This document shows positions 25,916-35,267 of a stretch of DNA of 64,000 nucleotides, in pieces. The stretch lies in contig CAXXFD010000001.1 in NCBI GenBank assembly GCA_963662905.2, positions 868,001 through 932,000 on the forward strand, in the 5' to 3' direction. Both the position numbers and the translations under genes were made by a program. The DNA is from G963662905 sp963662905 (GTDB lineage: Bacteria > Bacteroidota > Bacteroidia > Bacteroidales > WRLA01). Position 1 is the stretch's first letter; each line of letters begins with the position of its first letter. The notes beneath the pieces are model-generated. The model searched no databases and was not told the origin of the DNA. It saw only the letters and a program-made list of their open reading frames with translations.

Positions 25916-27691
25916 ATGAAAATCCCGGCACAGTACTATCAAAAACAGCTTGCTTCTACGCAGAAAATTATTCAGGAGCTTAAAAAAAAGTCGCTGTATT
26001 TTTCTGTTGCGCGATTGCTGGTTTTTGTTTTATTGATCGGCAATATTGCCTACGCTTTATCGCATTCGGTATTATTTTTTGGCTTATTGGCATTAATTCC
26101 CGGCTTTCTGCTTTTGCTGAAAATGCATGATAAAATTATTCGCAGAGCGGCTTTTCTGGAGTCCAAAGCAGCCCTTTTTCAAAAGGAACTGGATTTTCTG
26201 GATTTTAAATTCCCGAAAGGACCGAACGGCAAAGTTTTTATTGATAAAGAGCATCCTTATGCGCGTGATCTGATCATTTTCGGCGATCATTCCATATTTC
26301 ATTATATCAACCGTAGTGTTTTCAGACGTCCGGCCGAAACATTGGCACAGATATTTTTGAACCCATTAAAAAAGGCGGAGCCAATTAAGGAGCGCCAGAA
26401 AGCCGTTCAGGAACTGGCTAAAATGCCTGACTTCATACATTCATTTTTTGCCATTTCGGATCAATATACCCAGGAACCAAAAAAGGGCGCCATACAGGAA
26501 TGGCTTTCATCCAAAGCTTTGTTCTTAAGCCCACTTTACCTTTTGCCTTTGGTATTGATTCCGTTGATTAACCTTGGCCTTTTGGTATTGCTTTTTATGG
26601 ATATTATTCCGGTGAGTTTGGTTTTTAGCTGGTTGGGCATCCCTTTGGGCATTTCCGGATTATTTGCTTTCCGCATCAATAAGCGGCATAGTAATTTGAG
26701 CCGATTCATTGCGCTGCTGGGGCGATACATTAAAATTATGGAGCAATTGGAAAAAACCGATTTTCGATCGCCTCTTTTGCAGGAGCAGCTTTCCGTATTG
26801 AAAAAGGCAAAAGCATTGCAGCGATGTCAGAAATTAAAGGCCATTCTCAATGCACTCGACAGCCGGTTCAACCTCCTGGCCTGGCTGTTGCTCAACGCGA
26901 TGATGGTTTGGGATATTGCCCAGACCCGCCGGCTCGAAAAGTGGATGCGCGCCAATGGTGAAGCGCTGAAAGAGTGGGTGGAAATCATTGATAAAATTGA
27001 AGCCATGGCCACTTTGGGCAATTTCGCTTTTAACCATCCTGATTTTGTTTATCCCGAACCTTTCAATAATACTGTTCTGCGTGCAAAAGACATGGGGCAT
27101 CCCCTGATTCCCGCTGAAAGGCGTGTGAACAATGACGTGAAAATGGAAAGCCTGCATTCTTTTTACGTGATTACAGGCGCAAATATGTCGGGCAAAACCA
27201 CCATGCTGCGCACTATTGGAATAAACCTGGTTTTGGCCTCTGCCGGTTTACCTGCTTGTGCAGCCGCCATGAGCTTTAAACCCATGGATATTTTTACCAG
27301 TATTTCCACAGAGGATTCGCTCAAAGACAGCGAAAGTTACTTTTTTGCAGAAGTAAAGCGCATCAAGCAAATTATCGATCATCTGAAAAATGGCAATGAA
27401 CTTTACCTGATCCTCGATGAAATCCTGAAAGGAACTAATTCTATTGACAAAAAAGAAGGCAGCAAAGCACTTTTAAAACAGCTTTTGCAGTTTCGTTCTG
27501 CGGGTTTTATCGCAACTCACGATTTGGAACTTGCTGAAATGGTGGCAGATAAACCTGCTGTTATTGTTCCCAAACGTTTTGAATGCGAAATAAAAGATGC
27601 GCGCATGCAATTCGATTATTTGATGATTGATGGTGTGGCGCAAAACCTGAATGCCCTATATTTGATGCGTGAAATGGGAATTATGGTATAG
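25916..27691 (+). CDS. Membrane-anchored MutS-family ATPase
   Basis: A 591-residue protein with the MutS ATPase domain at its C-terminus: Walker A GANMSGKTT at about 421-429, the STEDSLKDSES signature and Walker B YLILDEILKGTNS at about 500. The N-terminal mismatch-recognition and connector domains of MutS are absent; instead there are two hydrophobic hairpins (about 30-70 and 205-250), and a MutS-like lever region between. This MutS-related family is common in Bacteroidota but uncharacterised. The fold says it clamps or dimerises around something using ATP; the membrane anchoring argues against ordinary mismatch repair. It diverges from gatB with 122 bases between. Confidence 0.82.
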   Translation: MKIPAQYYQKQLASTQKIIQELKKKSLYFSVARLLVFVLLIGNIAYALSHSVLFFGLLALIPGFLLLLKMHDKIIRRAAFLESKAALFQKELDFLDFKFPKGPNGKVFIDKEHPYARDLIIFGDHSIFHYINRSVFRRPAETLAQIFLNPLKKAEPIKERQKAVQELAKMPDFIHSFFAISDQYTQEPKKGAIQEWLSSKALFLSPLYLLPLVLIPLINLGLLVLLFMDIIPVSLVFSWLGIPLGISGLFAFRINKRHSNLSRFIALLGRYIKIMEQLEKTDFRSPLLQEQLSVLKKAKALQRCQKLKAILNALDSRFNLLAWLLLNAMMVWDIAQTRRLEKWMRANGEALKEWVEIIDKIEAMATLGNFAFNHPDFVYPEPFNNTVLRAKDMGHPLIPAERRVNNDVKMESLHSFYVITGANMSGKTTMLRTIGINLVLASAGLPACAAAMSFKPMDIFTSISTEDSLKDSESYFFAEVKRIKQIIDHLKNGNELYLILDEILKGTNSIDKKEGSKALLKQLLQFRSAGFIATHDLELAEMVADKPAVIVPKRFECEIKDARMQFDYLMIDGVAQNLNALYLMREMGIMV

Positions 27692-27853
27692 CCATAGCTG
27701 CTTTAAATACCAAAACTTAAGCCTTGCTTTCTGGTGTGGTAGTTTGCTTGCACAATAGAAGTTTTTGTGAATAATTCAGCTTGATAAAGGAGATATGGCA
27801 TTTTATTCGTAATTTCGCAGTTCGTTTTTTGATTGTATGTTTACATATTGTGC

Positions 27854-29668
27854 ATGAGCCTAGTAAGTACTAAAGACATTCTATCGCTGAACAAGAATTT
27901 TAAATACTTGGGTGGAAAGGCTTTCGCCCGGCTTTTGCTTAATTTGACCGGCTTGAAGCAGTTAAACAAAATATATGATTCGGTGAAAGACCAAAAAGGT
28001 CTCGACGGATTAAAAGCTATTTCTGAGAAACTTGGACTGGACTATGAAATATGTCCGGAAGACTTGAAAAATATCCCTGCTGAGGGGTCTTTTATCACGG
28101 TTTCCAACCATCCCTACGGTGGTGCCGATGGTATAATACTTGCCCGGATATTGGCCGAAATCCGCCCTGATTATAAATTGCTTGTTAATTTCCTGCTTTC
28201 CCGCATTGAAAATATCAATGAATTTTTCCTGCCCGTAAATCCTTTTGAAGACCGTCCTGATGCTGCCAGCAGTTTTGCCGGAATCCGCACGGCTTTCAGG
28301 CATTTGAAAGAAGGCAAGCCTCTGGGGCTTTTCCCTGCAGGCGAAGTTTCTACTTATCAGCCCGAATCCAAAGGAATTCTTGATATCGAATGGCAGGAAC
28401 CTATTATGCGCATGGTGCAAAAAGCAAATGTGCCGGTTATACCGATATATTTCGATGGTGGCAATTCAGCCTCTTTCCACCGTCTTGGCAAAATCAGCCC
28501 GAAGTTGCGCACTGTTAGCTTGCCCCGTGAGCTGCTGAAAGCCAAAAACAAAAAAATCCGCATCCGCATAGGCCGACCGATTATGCCTAAAGAACAGGTA
28601 GAATTTACCGGTCTGAAAGAGTTTACGGCTATGCTCCGCTTAAAAACCTATGCTTTGGGTTTCTCTTTCGATGACAGTATGCCGCAACAAAAACCGGCAG
28701 AAAAGCAAGAGAAAGTTATTGATGCCGTTGACCGGAAACTGCTACTGGCAGAAATTGAAAAAGTCAGGGAAAGCAGCTTCCTCTTTAAAGTGAAAACTTA
28801 TAGCGCCTATTGTGCCCTATCTACCGAGATGCCCAATTTAATGCAAGAAATCGGACGATTGAGAGAGCTGACATTCAGGGAAGTAGGAGAGGGCACAAAT
28901 CGTTCGGTCGATCTGGATGAATACGATGAATATTTCCATCAGCTTTTTATCTGGGACGAAGAAAACCAGCAAATTGCCGGAGCATACCGTATTGGTCCGG
29001 GAAAAGAGATTATTGAGAAAAAAGGCATTGAAGGATTGTATATTAACAGCCTTTTTAAAATTGAAGAACCGCTGCTGCCTATTTTAAAAGATACCCTTGA
29101 GCTGGGACGTTCTTTTGTTGTGAAGGAATATCAGAGAAAAGCAACGCCCCTTTATCTGCTGTGGAAAGGTCTTTTGTTTTTGTTGCTTAAATTTGATTAT
29201 CGCTACCTGCTTGGGCCGGTAAGTATCAGTGGTAAATTTTCTTTTATCGCTAAAGCGCTGACACTCCAGTTTTTGAAAGCAAATTTCTATAATGAAGAAC
29301 TTTCAAAATTCGTGCATAAGCGTGAAAAAATGGAGCTTGCTCTTCAAGATGACTTCGATTTGCAAACCTTCCTTAAAATAACCAAAGGCGATTTCAACCT
29401 GCTCGACCGCTTTATTCAGGATATTGATCCCGATTTTACTACGCCCATACTCGTGCGGCAGTATATCAATATGCTCAATACCAAAACACTGGGCTTTAAC
29501 ATCGACCCGAATTTTAATTACTGCCTCGATGCCCTTATGATTATGGACATCAATAAAGCAGGCTACAAAACCATCAATAACCTCTCCAAGGATTTTGACG
29601 ACCACGAAAAAATAGAAGCTGTGCTGGCAGAAATTAAAAAGCAGGAAGAACAGTCTGCCAAAAAATAA
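27854..29668 (+). CDS. Two-domain acyltransferase, OlsF / GlsBA-like aminolipid synthase
   Basis: A 604-residue protein. The N-terminal PlsC-like O-acyltransferase has NHPYGGADG at about 84-92 (the HxGGxDG-type histidine/aspartate pair), FPAGEVS at about 165 and VIPIYFDG at about 195. The C-terminal half (about 300-560) is a GNAT-type N-acyltransferase of the OlsB/hemolysin family with ELGRSFV and REVGEGTNRSVDLDEYDEY. OlsF of Flavobacterium makes ornithine lipid with this fusion; in Bacteroides the separate GlsB and GlsA make glycine lipid. The amino acid used here is not decided by sequence. The start is the ATG at 27854; the longer frame begins with a TTG seven codons upstream. Confidence 0.82.
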   Translation: MSLVSTKDILSLNKNFKYLGGKAFARLLLNLTGLKQLNKIYDSVKDQKGLDGLKAISEKLGLDYEICPEDLKNIPAEGSFITVSNHPYGGADGIILARILAEIRPDYKLLVNFLLSRIENINEFFLPVNPFEDRPDAASSFAGIRTAFRHLKEGKPLGLFPAGEVSTYQPESKGILDIEWQEPIMRMVQKANVPVIPIYFDGGNSASFHRLGKISPKLRTVSLPRELLKAKNKKIRIRIGRPIMPKEQVEFTGLKEFTAMLRLKTYALGFSFDDSMPQQKPAEKQEKVIDAVDRKLLLAEIEKVRESSFLFKVKTYSAYCALSTEMPNLMQEIGRLRELTFREVGEGTNRSVDLDEYDEYFHQLFIWDEENQQIAGAYRIGPGKEIIEKKGIEGLYINSLFKIEEPLLPILKDTLELGRSFVVKEYQRKATPLYLLWKGLLFLLLKFDYRYLLGPVSISGKFSFIAKALTLQFLKANFYNEELSKFVHKREKMELALQDDFDLQTFLKITKGDFNLLDRFIQDIDPDFTTPILVRQYINMLNTKTLGFNIDPNFNYCLDALMIMDINKAGYKTINNLSKDFDDHEKIEAVLAEIKKQEEQSAKK

Positions 29669-29725
29669 ATTTTCCCGCCATCCCGTTTTCTTTCGTCACA
29701 AGCTGAATTATTCAGGCTATTATGT

Positions 29726-29733
29726 TATTTTTG
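29726..29733 (+). promoter_or_regulatory. -7 box upstream of the 29769 gene
   Basis: TATTTTTG matches TAnnTTTG exactly, 36 bases before the ATG. No -33 box is clear. Confidence 0.3.
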
Positions 29734-29768
29734 TAAAAGCAGGTTTTTTGCAAACCAATATTTACGTC

Positions 29769-30269
29769 ATGAAGGAAAAGGAAATTATTCAGGAACGCAT
29801 CGATGCATTATCGCAAAAGAATTTCAAATTTGATGCCTGGAAAACGGCAACGCTTATTTTGCTCGAAAGGATTTTTGGTCCGGACAGCCGGAAGATAAGC
29901 ATGATCGAAAAGCTTGATTATGAATATAACAGCTGGTCGCTGCGCGATTCGAAAGGCTCTGCTTCATCGCTCGATACATGCCGCGAACAGGCTAAAGCCA
30001 TTCTCGAAGCAGCTTTGCTCGAGCTGGATGGTTTGGGTTCGCCTGAAAAACAAAAAGCATCTGCAGGAGGATCAAAAGTTATAAAAGAAGCACTGGAAGA
30101 AAATTTGCGCGTGAAAGATTATAAACGCCTGCTCGAAATCATCAAAAGCGAAGAAACCAAAGAAGTTAAGCAGAACCATCTGGCATCTTTTTTCCATGAA
30201 ATGAGCGCTGAAGTCCCGGTGGAAATTCTTTCCTCTGTTTTTTTAAATCCATCTTTCGAAATAGAATAG
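29769..30269 (+). CDS. Protein of unknown function, 166 residues
   Basis: I do not recognise the family. The protein is soluble, mostly helical by composition, and has no signal peptide, membrane helix or cysteine pair. It carries FKFDAWKTATLILLERIFGP near the start and a charged helical tail. It sits between the two-domain acyltransferase and an LpxL-like acyltransferase, ending seven bases before the latter, so it is probably co-transcribed with it. The start is the ATG at 29769 (MKEKEII); the track to 29748 would begin with a TTG. A lipid-metabolism link is only positional. Confidence 0.7.
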   Translation: MKEKEIIQERIDALSQKNFKFDAWKTATLILLERIFGPDSRKISMIEKLDYEYNSWSLRDSKGSASSLDTCREQAKAILEAALLELDGLGSPEKQKASAGGSKVIKEALEENLRVKDYKRLLEIIKSEETKEVKQNHLASFFHEMSAEVPVEILSSVFLNPSFEIE

Positions 30270-30275
30270 TTTTTT

Positions 30276-31169
30276 ATGCGCTCCCGTATTTTGATTGGTA
30301 TCCTGTTGCTTTTTTCTAGGCTGCCCTTATTTGTGCTTTATCGTTTTTCCGATTTTATTTTTATTATCGTTTTTTATTTGCTTCGGTACCGCAGAAATAT
30401 TGTTGCCCGCAACCTCAACCATGCTTTTCCTGATAAAAACCCTGAAGAAAAAAAGAAAATACAAAAAGCTTTTTTCCGGCATTTTTGCGATTTGGCAGTG
30501 GAAAGCCTCAAAGCTGCTACCATAAGCAGTAAGGAGCTTAAAAACAGGATGAAATATCAAAACCTGGAATTGATACGGGAGCTTTATCAAAAAGAAAAGG
30601 ACATCATCCTTGTTTCGGGTCATTATGCAAACTGGGAGTGGATGCTGGCAACGCAGCTTTACTCTGATTATCAGAATATCTCATTATATCACCCCTTGGC
30701 AAATTCTTTTTTTGATGCCTTTGTCAAACACATACGAGAGCGATTTGGGGCGCGGCTTTTGCCCATGGCTACAGCTTTGCGCCAACTGGTGCAATACCAC
30801 CGCAATGGCCGCTTAACCTTTTCCTATTTCCTGGCCGACCAGACACCGATGTCCGATGCGCGTTTCTGGACGATATTTTTAAATCAGGAAACCGCTTTTT
30901 TTGAAGGTCCGGCACGCATGGCACATAAGTTTGGATCTGCTTTTGTTTTCCTTGATATCCGTAAGGAAAAAAGGGGGTTTTATACTGCCGAATTCAAATT
31001 GCTCTGTGAAGATGCATCAAAATGCAGCGAACTTGAACTTATGTTTTACTATATCGAAATACTTGAAAAACAAATCCAAAAGAAAGCTGAATACTGGCTT
31101 TGGTCGCACCGGCGCTGGAAACGCAAGCGTCCCGATGGAGTAGCACTAACGAAGCGGCCAGGGGTTTAA
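30276..31169 (+). CDS. LpxL/HtrB-type lipid A acyltransferase family protein
   Basis: A 297-residue inner-membrane acyltransferase of the lysophospholipid/lauroyl (LpxL/HtrB) family. It has an N-terminal membrane helix (about 5-35), the catalytic HYANWE motif near residue 115 in the HxxxxE form, and the ALRQLVQYHRNG and ADQTP stretches typical of the family. Bacteroidota lipid A is usually penta-acylated through such enzymes; some homologues acylate other lipids, so the acceptor is a likelihood. lpxK lies elsewhere in this window (47327). Confidence 0.87.
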   Translation: MRSRILIGILLLFSRLPLFVLYRFSDFIFIIVFYLLRYRRNIVARNLNHAFPDKNPEEKKKIQKAFFRHFCDLAVESLKAATISSKELKNRMKYQNLELIRELYQKEKDIILVSGHYANWEWMLATQLYSDYQNISLYHPLANSFFDAFVKHIRERFGARLLPMATALRQLVQYHRNGRLTFSYFLADQTPMSDARFWTIFLNQETAFFEGPARMAHKFGSAFVFLDIRKEKRGFYTAEFKLLCEDASKCSELELMFYYIEILEKQIQKKAEYWLWSHRRWKRKRPDGVALTKRPGV

Positions 31170-31271
31170 CCCATTACAAAAGCTTGATTTATGCCAGCGG
31201 CAATGCTGATTTGAAGGTTGTGTTAACTTCTCTATAACTTATTCAAAACCTTAACTTTCTGTCCATATAAA

Positions 31272-31302
31272 ATTGAATTATCCTAAAAAATTCATACTTT
31301 TG
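31272..31302 (+). promoter_or_regulatory. Promoter of ileS
   Basis: TACTTTTG at 31295-31302 is an exact -7 box, and ATTG at 31272-31275 lies 19 bases upstream as a partial -33. The ATG of ileS follows at 31337, giving a leader of about 28 bases; no T-box or attenuator is visible. Confidence 0.5.
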
Positions 31303-31336
31303 CAAACTTTTTGGAGAACTCTCTAAACTCAATTAG

Positions 31337-34300
31337 ATGGAACAGAAATACAGGGAATACAAAGGATTAAACCTTAGCCAGGCTGCTGATGATATCAGGA
31401 AATTCTGGAGCGACAATAATACATTTGCCAACAGTATGAAAATCAGGGAGGGCAACAAGCCTTTCATTTTTTTTGAAGGCCCGCCTTCAGCCAATGGCAA
31501 ACCGGGGATCCACCACGTTATGGCCCGCACAATTAAAGATATTTTCTGTCGCTACAAAACCCTGAAAGGATTTGAGGTAAAGCGTAAGGCAGGATGGGAT
31601 ACCCATGGACTTCCCGTGGAAATCAGCGTGGAAAAAACACTGGGGATTACAAAAGAAGATATCGGCAAATCCATTTCTGTTGAAGAATATAACCAGGCGT
31701 GCCGCCGTGAAGTGATGAAATACAAGGACCTCTGGGATGACCTTACCCGCGAAATGGGTTATTGGGTCGATCTGGATGATCCTTATATCACTTTCGATAA
31801 CAAATACATTGAAACTGTTTGGTATTTGCTGTCCGAGCTTTACAATAAAGGGTTGATGTACAAAGGCTATACTGTACAGCCTTACAGTCCAGCCGCAGGA
31901 ACCGGCCTCAGCACGCACGAATTGAACCAGCCGGGCTGCTACCGCGATGTGAAAGATACAACCATCGTTGCTCAGTTTAAAGTTGTGCGCGATGAAAAAT
32001 CAGAGTTTTTATTTGCGGATACAGAACTTCCGGTTTATTTCCTCGCCTGGACCACCACGCCCTGGACATTGCCATCAAATACAGCTCTGGCTGTTGGTTC
32101 CGGAATCAATTATGTGAAAGTAAGGACATTTAATAACTATACGGGTGAGCCCATTATGGTAGTTTTGGCTAAAGACCTGCTCTCCGCACATTTCCCCCCT
32201 AAAAATGCGGAAATCGCATTTGAAGATTATAAAGCCGGTGATAAAAAAGTGCCTTTTGAGCTAATTGAAGAATTTAAAGGCCCGGATCTCGTAGGCATGC
32301 GCTACGAGCAACTTATGCCCTGGGTAAAACCCGAAGGCGATGCTTTCCGTGTAATTTCCGGCGATTATGTTACCACAGAAGACGGTACAGGAATCGTTCA
32401 TATTGCGCCAACTTTTGGTGCTGATGACGACCGCGTGGCCAAAGCCAGCAATATTGCTCCACTCATCCTTCGTGATAAAACAGGCAGCATTCGTCCAATG
32501 GTCGATTTGCGCGGCCGTTTCTATATGCTCGAAGAACTTGACGAAGCGTTTGTTAAAAACCATATCAATGTGGAACTTTATGGTGAGTATGCCGGTCGTT
32601 TCGTGAAAAATGAATACGATGAAAGCCTGAGCGACAAAGATGCTACACTGGACATCGACCTTTCGGTAATGCTTAAAAAGCAAAATCTGGCATTCAAAGT
32701 TGAAAAGCACGTGCACAACTATCCGCACTGCTGGCGTACCGATAAGCCAATTCTCTATTATCCGCTCGACAGTTGGTTCATCAGGACGACCGAGTACAAA
32801 AAGCGCATGATCGAGCTGAACAATACCATCAACTGGAAGCCTGAAGCTACCGGTCGCGGCCGTTTTGGAAACTGGCTCGAAAACCTGGTGGACTGGAACC
32901 TGAGCCGTTCCCGTTTCTGGGGTGTGCCTCTGCCCATCTGGACAAGTAAGGATCGCAGTGAGCAAAAGTGTATTGCTAGTGCCGAACAGCTGAAAAAGGA
33001 AATTGAAAAAGCCGTAGAAGCCGGTATCATGGAAAATAATCCATTGGAAGGTTTTGAACCGGGCAATTTCACCAAAGATAATTACGAAACCTTTGACCTG
33101 CACCGGCCTTATGCCGATAATATTGTGCTGGTTTCCGATTCAGGAAAAGCACTCTACCGTGAGCCCGACTTGATCGATGTTTGGTTCGATTCCGGCTCCA
33201 TGCCATATGCGCAGTTCCATTATCCGTTTGAAAACAAGGACATGGAAACCTATTTCCCTGCCGATTTTATTGCTGAAGGAGTGGATCAGACCCGCGGTTG
33301 GTTCTTTACCCTGCATGCCATTGCAACCATGGTTTTCGACTCGGTAGCCTATAAAACCTGTGTTTCCAATGGTTTGGTGCTTGATAAGGAAGGCAACAAA
33401 ATGTCGAAACGCCTTGGGAATGCGGTTGATCCTTTTGAGACTATTTCAAAATATGGCCCCGACGCCACACGCTGGTATATGATTACCAACTCACAGCCCT
33501 GGGATAACCTGAAGTTTGATATAAGTGGTGTTGCCGAAGTGCAAAGGAAATTCTTTGGAACACTTTATAATACGTATTCGTTTTTTGCGCTTTACGCCAA
33601 TATTGACGGCTTTAAATATGCCGAAAAAGACATTCCGTTCAATGAGCGTCCGGAGCTGGATCGCTGGATCCTTTCAGAGCTGAATACCCTTATCAAAACC
33701 GTTGATGAAAGCTATGAGCAGTTTGAGCCAACCCGCGCCGGACGTGCCATTGCCCTTTTCGTGAACGATCATCTCAGCAACTGGTTTGTTCGCCTGAGCC
33801 GCCGCCGTTTCTGGAAAGGCGATTATTCAAGCGATAAAATCTCCGCTTATCAAACACTTTATCAGTGTTTATCGGCTGTTGCTCAGATTTCGAGCCCGAT
33901 TGCACCATTCTTTATGGATCGTCTTTTCCAGGATCTGAATGCGGTTTCAGGAAAAGAAAATGTCAATTCCGTGCACCTGTCGGATATGCCTGTTGCCGAT
34001 GAAAACTGCATCGACAAAGCACTTGAGGAGCGCATGCAGCTCGCACAGAAAATCACTTCACTGGTTCTTTCGCTGCGCAAGAAAAACAACATCCGCGTGC
34101 GTCAACCACTGCAAAAGATCATGATTCCTGCTCAATCGGAACAATTTGAAGCGCAGGTTGACAAAATCCGTGATATTGTACTTTCCGAACTGAATGTTAA
34201 AGAGCTGGAAGTAATTGATGAAGGATCGAGTATCCTGGTAAAGACCATCAAGCCGAATTTTAAGGCATTGGGGCCAAAATACGGTAAATTTATGAAGCAG

Positions 34301-34768
34301 CTTGCTCCGGCCATCAAAGCCATGAAAGCCGATGAGGTAAACAGTCTGGAGCAAAAAGGCAGCCATACAATAAACCTTGACGGCCAGGAGTTTGTTATTG
34401 AAGTCACGGATGTGGAAATCATCACCGAAGATATCCCCGGATGGGTAGTGGCCAACGACGGCAGGCTTACCGTTGCATTGGATGTGAATATTTCTGATGA
34501 ACTCCGCAACGAAGGTCTTGCACGCGATTTGGTAAACCGTATCCAGTCGCTGCGTAAGGAAAAGGATTTTGAAGTTACTGACAGAATCGTCCTTTTTGTT
34601 CAAAAGAATGAAGAAATAATGAAAGCGATCGATAGCAATAATCAGTATATTTGTTCGGAAACATTGACCGATAAACTGGAGCTGGTTGACGCTTTCAGTA
34701 ATGGCGATGCCGAGGATGCTGAACTGGCCGATGGCCTGATCGTGAAAATTAAAATCGAAAAAAAATAA
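31337..34768 (+). CDS. ileS: Isoleucyl-tRNA synthetase
   Basis: A 1143-residue class I synthetase. The HIGH-type motif reads GIHH at residues 57-60 in GKPGIHHV, the KMSKS-type motif is KMSKR in GNKMSKRLGNA, and the editing domain lies between them (TTPWTLPSN near 240). The length and C-terminal extension match the long, eukaryote-like type common in Bacteroidota, a class often less sensitive to mupirocin; that inference comes from the type, not from residues I have tested. It is followed by a DksA-like gene after 27 bases. Confidence 0.97.
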   Translation: MEQKYREYKGLNLSQAADDIRKFWSDNNTFANSMKIREGNKPFIFFEGPPSANGKPGIHHVMARTIKDIFCRYKTLKGFEVKRKAGWDTHGLPVEISVEKTLGITKEDIGKSISVEEYNQACRREVMKYKDLWDDLTREMGYWVDLDDPYITFDNKYIETVWYLLSELYNKGLMYKGYTVQPYSPAAGTGLSTHELNQPGCYRDVKDTTIVAQFKVVRDEKSEFLFADTELPVYFLAWTTTPWTLPSNTALAVGSGINYVKVRTFNNYTGEPIMVVLAKDLLSAHFPPKNAEIAFEDYKAGDKKVPFELIEEFKGPDLVGMRYEQLMPWVKPEGDAFRVISGDYVTTEDGTGIVHIAPTFGADDDRVAKASNIAPLILRDKTGSIRPMVDLRGRFYMLEELDEAFVKNHINVELYGEYAGRFVKNEYDESLSDKDATLDIDLSVMLKKQNLAFKVEKHVHNYPHCWRTDKPILYYPLDSWFIRTTEYKKRMIELNNTINWKPEATGRGRFGNWLENLVDWNLSRSRFWGVPLPIWTSKDRSEQKCIASAEQLKKEIEKAVEAGIMENNPLEGFEPGNFTKDNYETFDLHRPYADNIVLVSDSGKALYREPDLIDVWFDSGSMPYAQFHYPFENKDMETYFPADFIAEGVDQTRGWFFTLHAIATMVFDSVAYKTCVSNGLVLDKEGNKMSKRLGNAVDPFETISKYGPDATRWYMITNSQPWDNLKFDISGVAEVQRKFFGTLYNTYSFFALYANIDGFKYAEKDIPFNERPELDRWILSELNTLIKTVDESYEQFEPTRAGRAIALFVNDHLSNWFVRLSRRRFWKGDYSSDKISAYQTLYQCLSAVAQISSPIAPFFMDRLFQDLNAVSGKENVNSVHLSDMPVADENCIDKALEERMQLAQKITSLVLSLRKKNNIRVRQPLQKIMIPAQSEQFEAQVDKIRDIVLSELNVKELEVIDEGSSILVKTIKPNFKALGPKYGKFMKQLAPAIKAMKADEVNSLEQKGSHTINLDGQEFVIEVTDVEIITEDIPGWVVANDGRLTVALDVNISDELRNEGLARDLVNRIQSLRKEKDFEVTDRIVLFVQKNEEIMKAIDSNNQYICSETLTDKLELVDAFSNGDAEDAELADGLIVKIKIEKK

Positions 34769-34784
34769 CTCAATAAGCTTAAAG

Positions 34785-34791
34785 AAGGAGG
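34785..34791 (+). promoter_or_regulatory. Strong Shine-Dalgarno sequence before the DksA-like gene
   Basis: AAGGAGG ends four bases before the ATG at 34796. Other start sites in this window have A-rich leaders without such a match, so this full-length site stands out. Confidence 0.7.
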
Positions 34792-34795
34792 AAAC

Positions 34796-35194
34796 ATGTC
34801 CACAAAAGAAGAACAATCCAGAACCCGCTATTCCGATGAGGAATTGGCAGAATTTAAAGAGATTATTCTCAAAAAACTGGAAAAAGCACGTCGTGACCTG
34901 AAAATGCTTACCGAAGCATATACAAACCATAATGATCACGGAACAAACGACACGTCACCAACATTTAAAGTGCTGGAAGAAGGCTATCAGGTATTGAGCA
35001 AAGAAGAAAACAGCCGATTGGCAGCACGCCAGCAAAAGTTTATCAATTCGCTCGAAAATGCCTTGATCCGTATTGAAAACAAGTCATACGGACTTTGCCG
35101 TGTAACCGGAAAACTGATCAGCAAAGAACGCCTGCGCATCGTGCCTCATGCAACATTGAGCATTGAAGCAAAACTCAAGCAATACGACGGTTAA
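34796..35194 (+). CDS. DksA/TraR-like transcriptional regulator with incomplete zinc finger
   Basis: A 132-residue protein with an N-terminal helical region (about 15-85) and a C-terminal DksA/TraR domain (GLCRVTGKLI, ERLRIVPHATLSIEAK). Classical DksA has four cysteines; here only one is left (in GLCR), as in other Bacteroidota copies. DksA proteins bind RNA polymerase through the secondary channel and modulate rRNA and stress promoters with ppGpp. Whether this form binds polymerase is unproven. It is preceded by ileS and a full Shine-Dalgarno sequence and followed by a hairpin terminator. Confidence 0.85.
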   Translation: MSTKEEQSRTRYSDEELAEFKEIILKKLEKARRDLKMLTEAYTNHNDHGTNDTSPTFKVLEEGYQVLSKEENSRLAARQQKFINSLENALIRIENKSYGLCRVTGKLISKERLRIVPHATLSIEAKLKQYDG

Positions 35195-35210
35195 TTTATT
35201 TCTGGAAAGT

Positions 35211-35231
35211 ACAGCAATATCTGCTGTTTTT
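35211..35231 (+). terminator. Terminator after the DksA-like gene
   Basis: ACAGCA (35211-35216) and TGCTGT (35222-35227) form a 6-bp stem over a five-base loop, followed by five T. The stem is short. Confidence 0.55.
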
Positions 35232-35267
35232 ACCACCTCTCAGATGCTGTAAAACTAATTTTCTGCT

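Noticed and set aside
31170..31336. Possible T-box leader upstream of ileS
   Set aside because: The promoter lies at 31295-31302, leaving a leader of about 28 bases, too short for a T-box; no specifier structure is seen.
32261..33103. 280-residue minus-strand reading frame
   Set aside because: Fully antisense to ileS, which is intact with all motifs; no start region or family features.
34058..34939. 293-residue minus-strand reading frame
   Set aside because: Antisense to the end of ileS and the start of the DksA-like gene; no recognisable domain.
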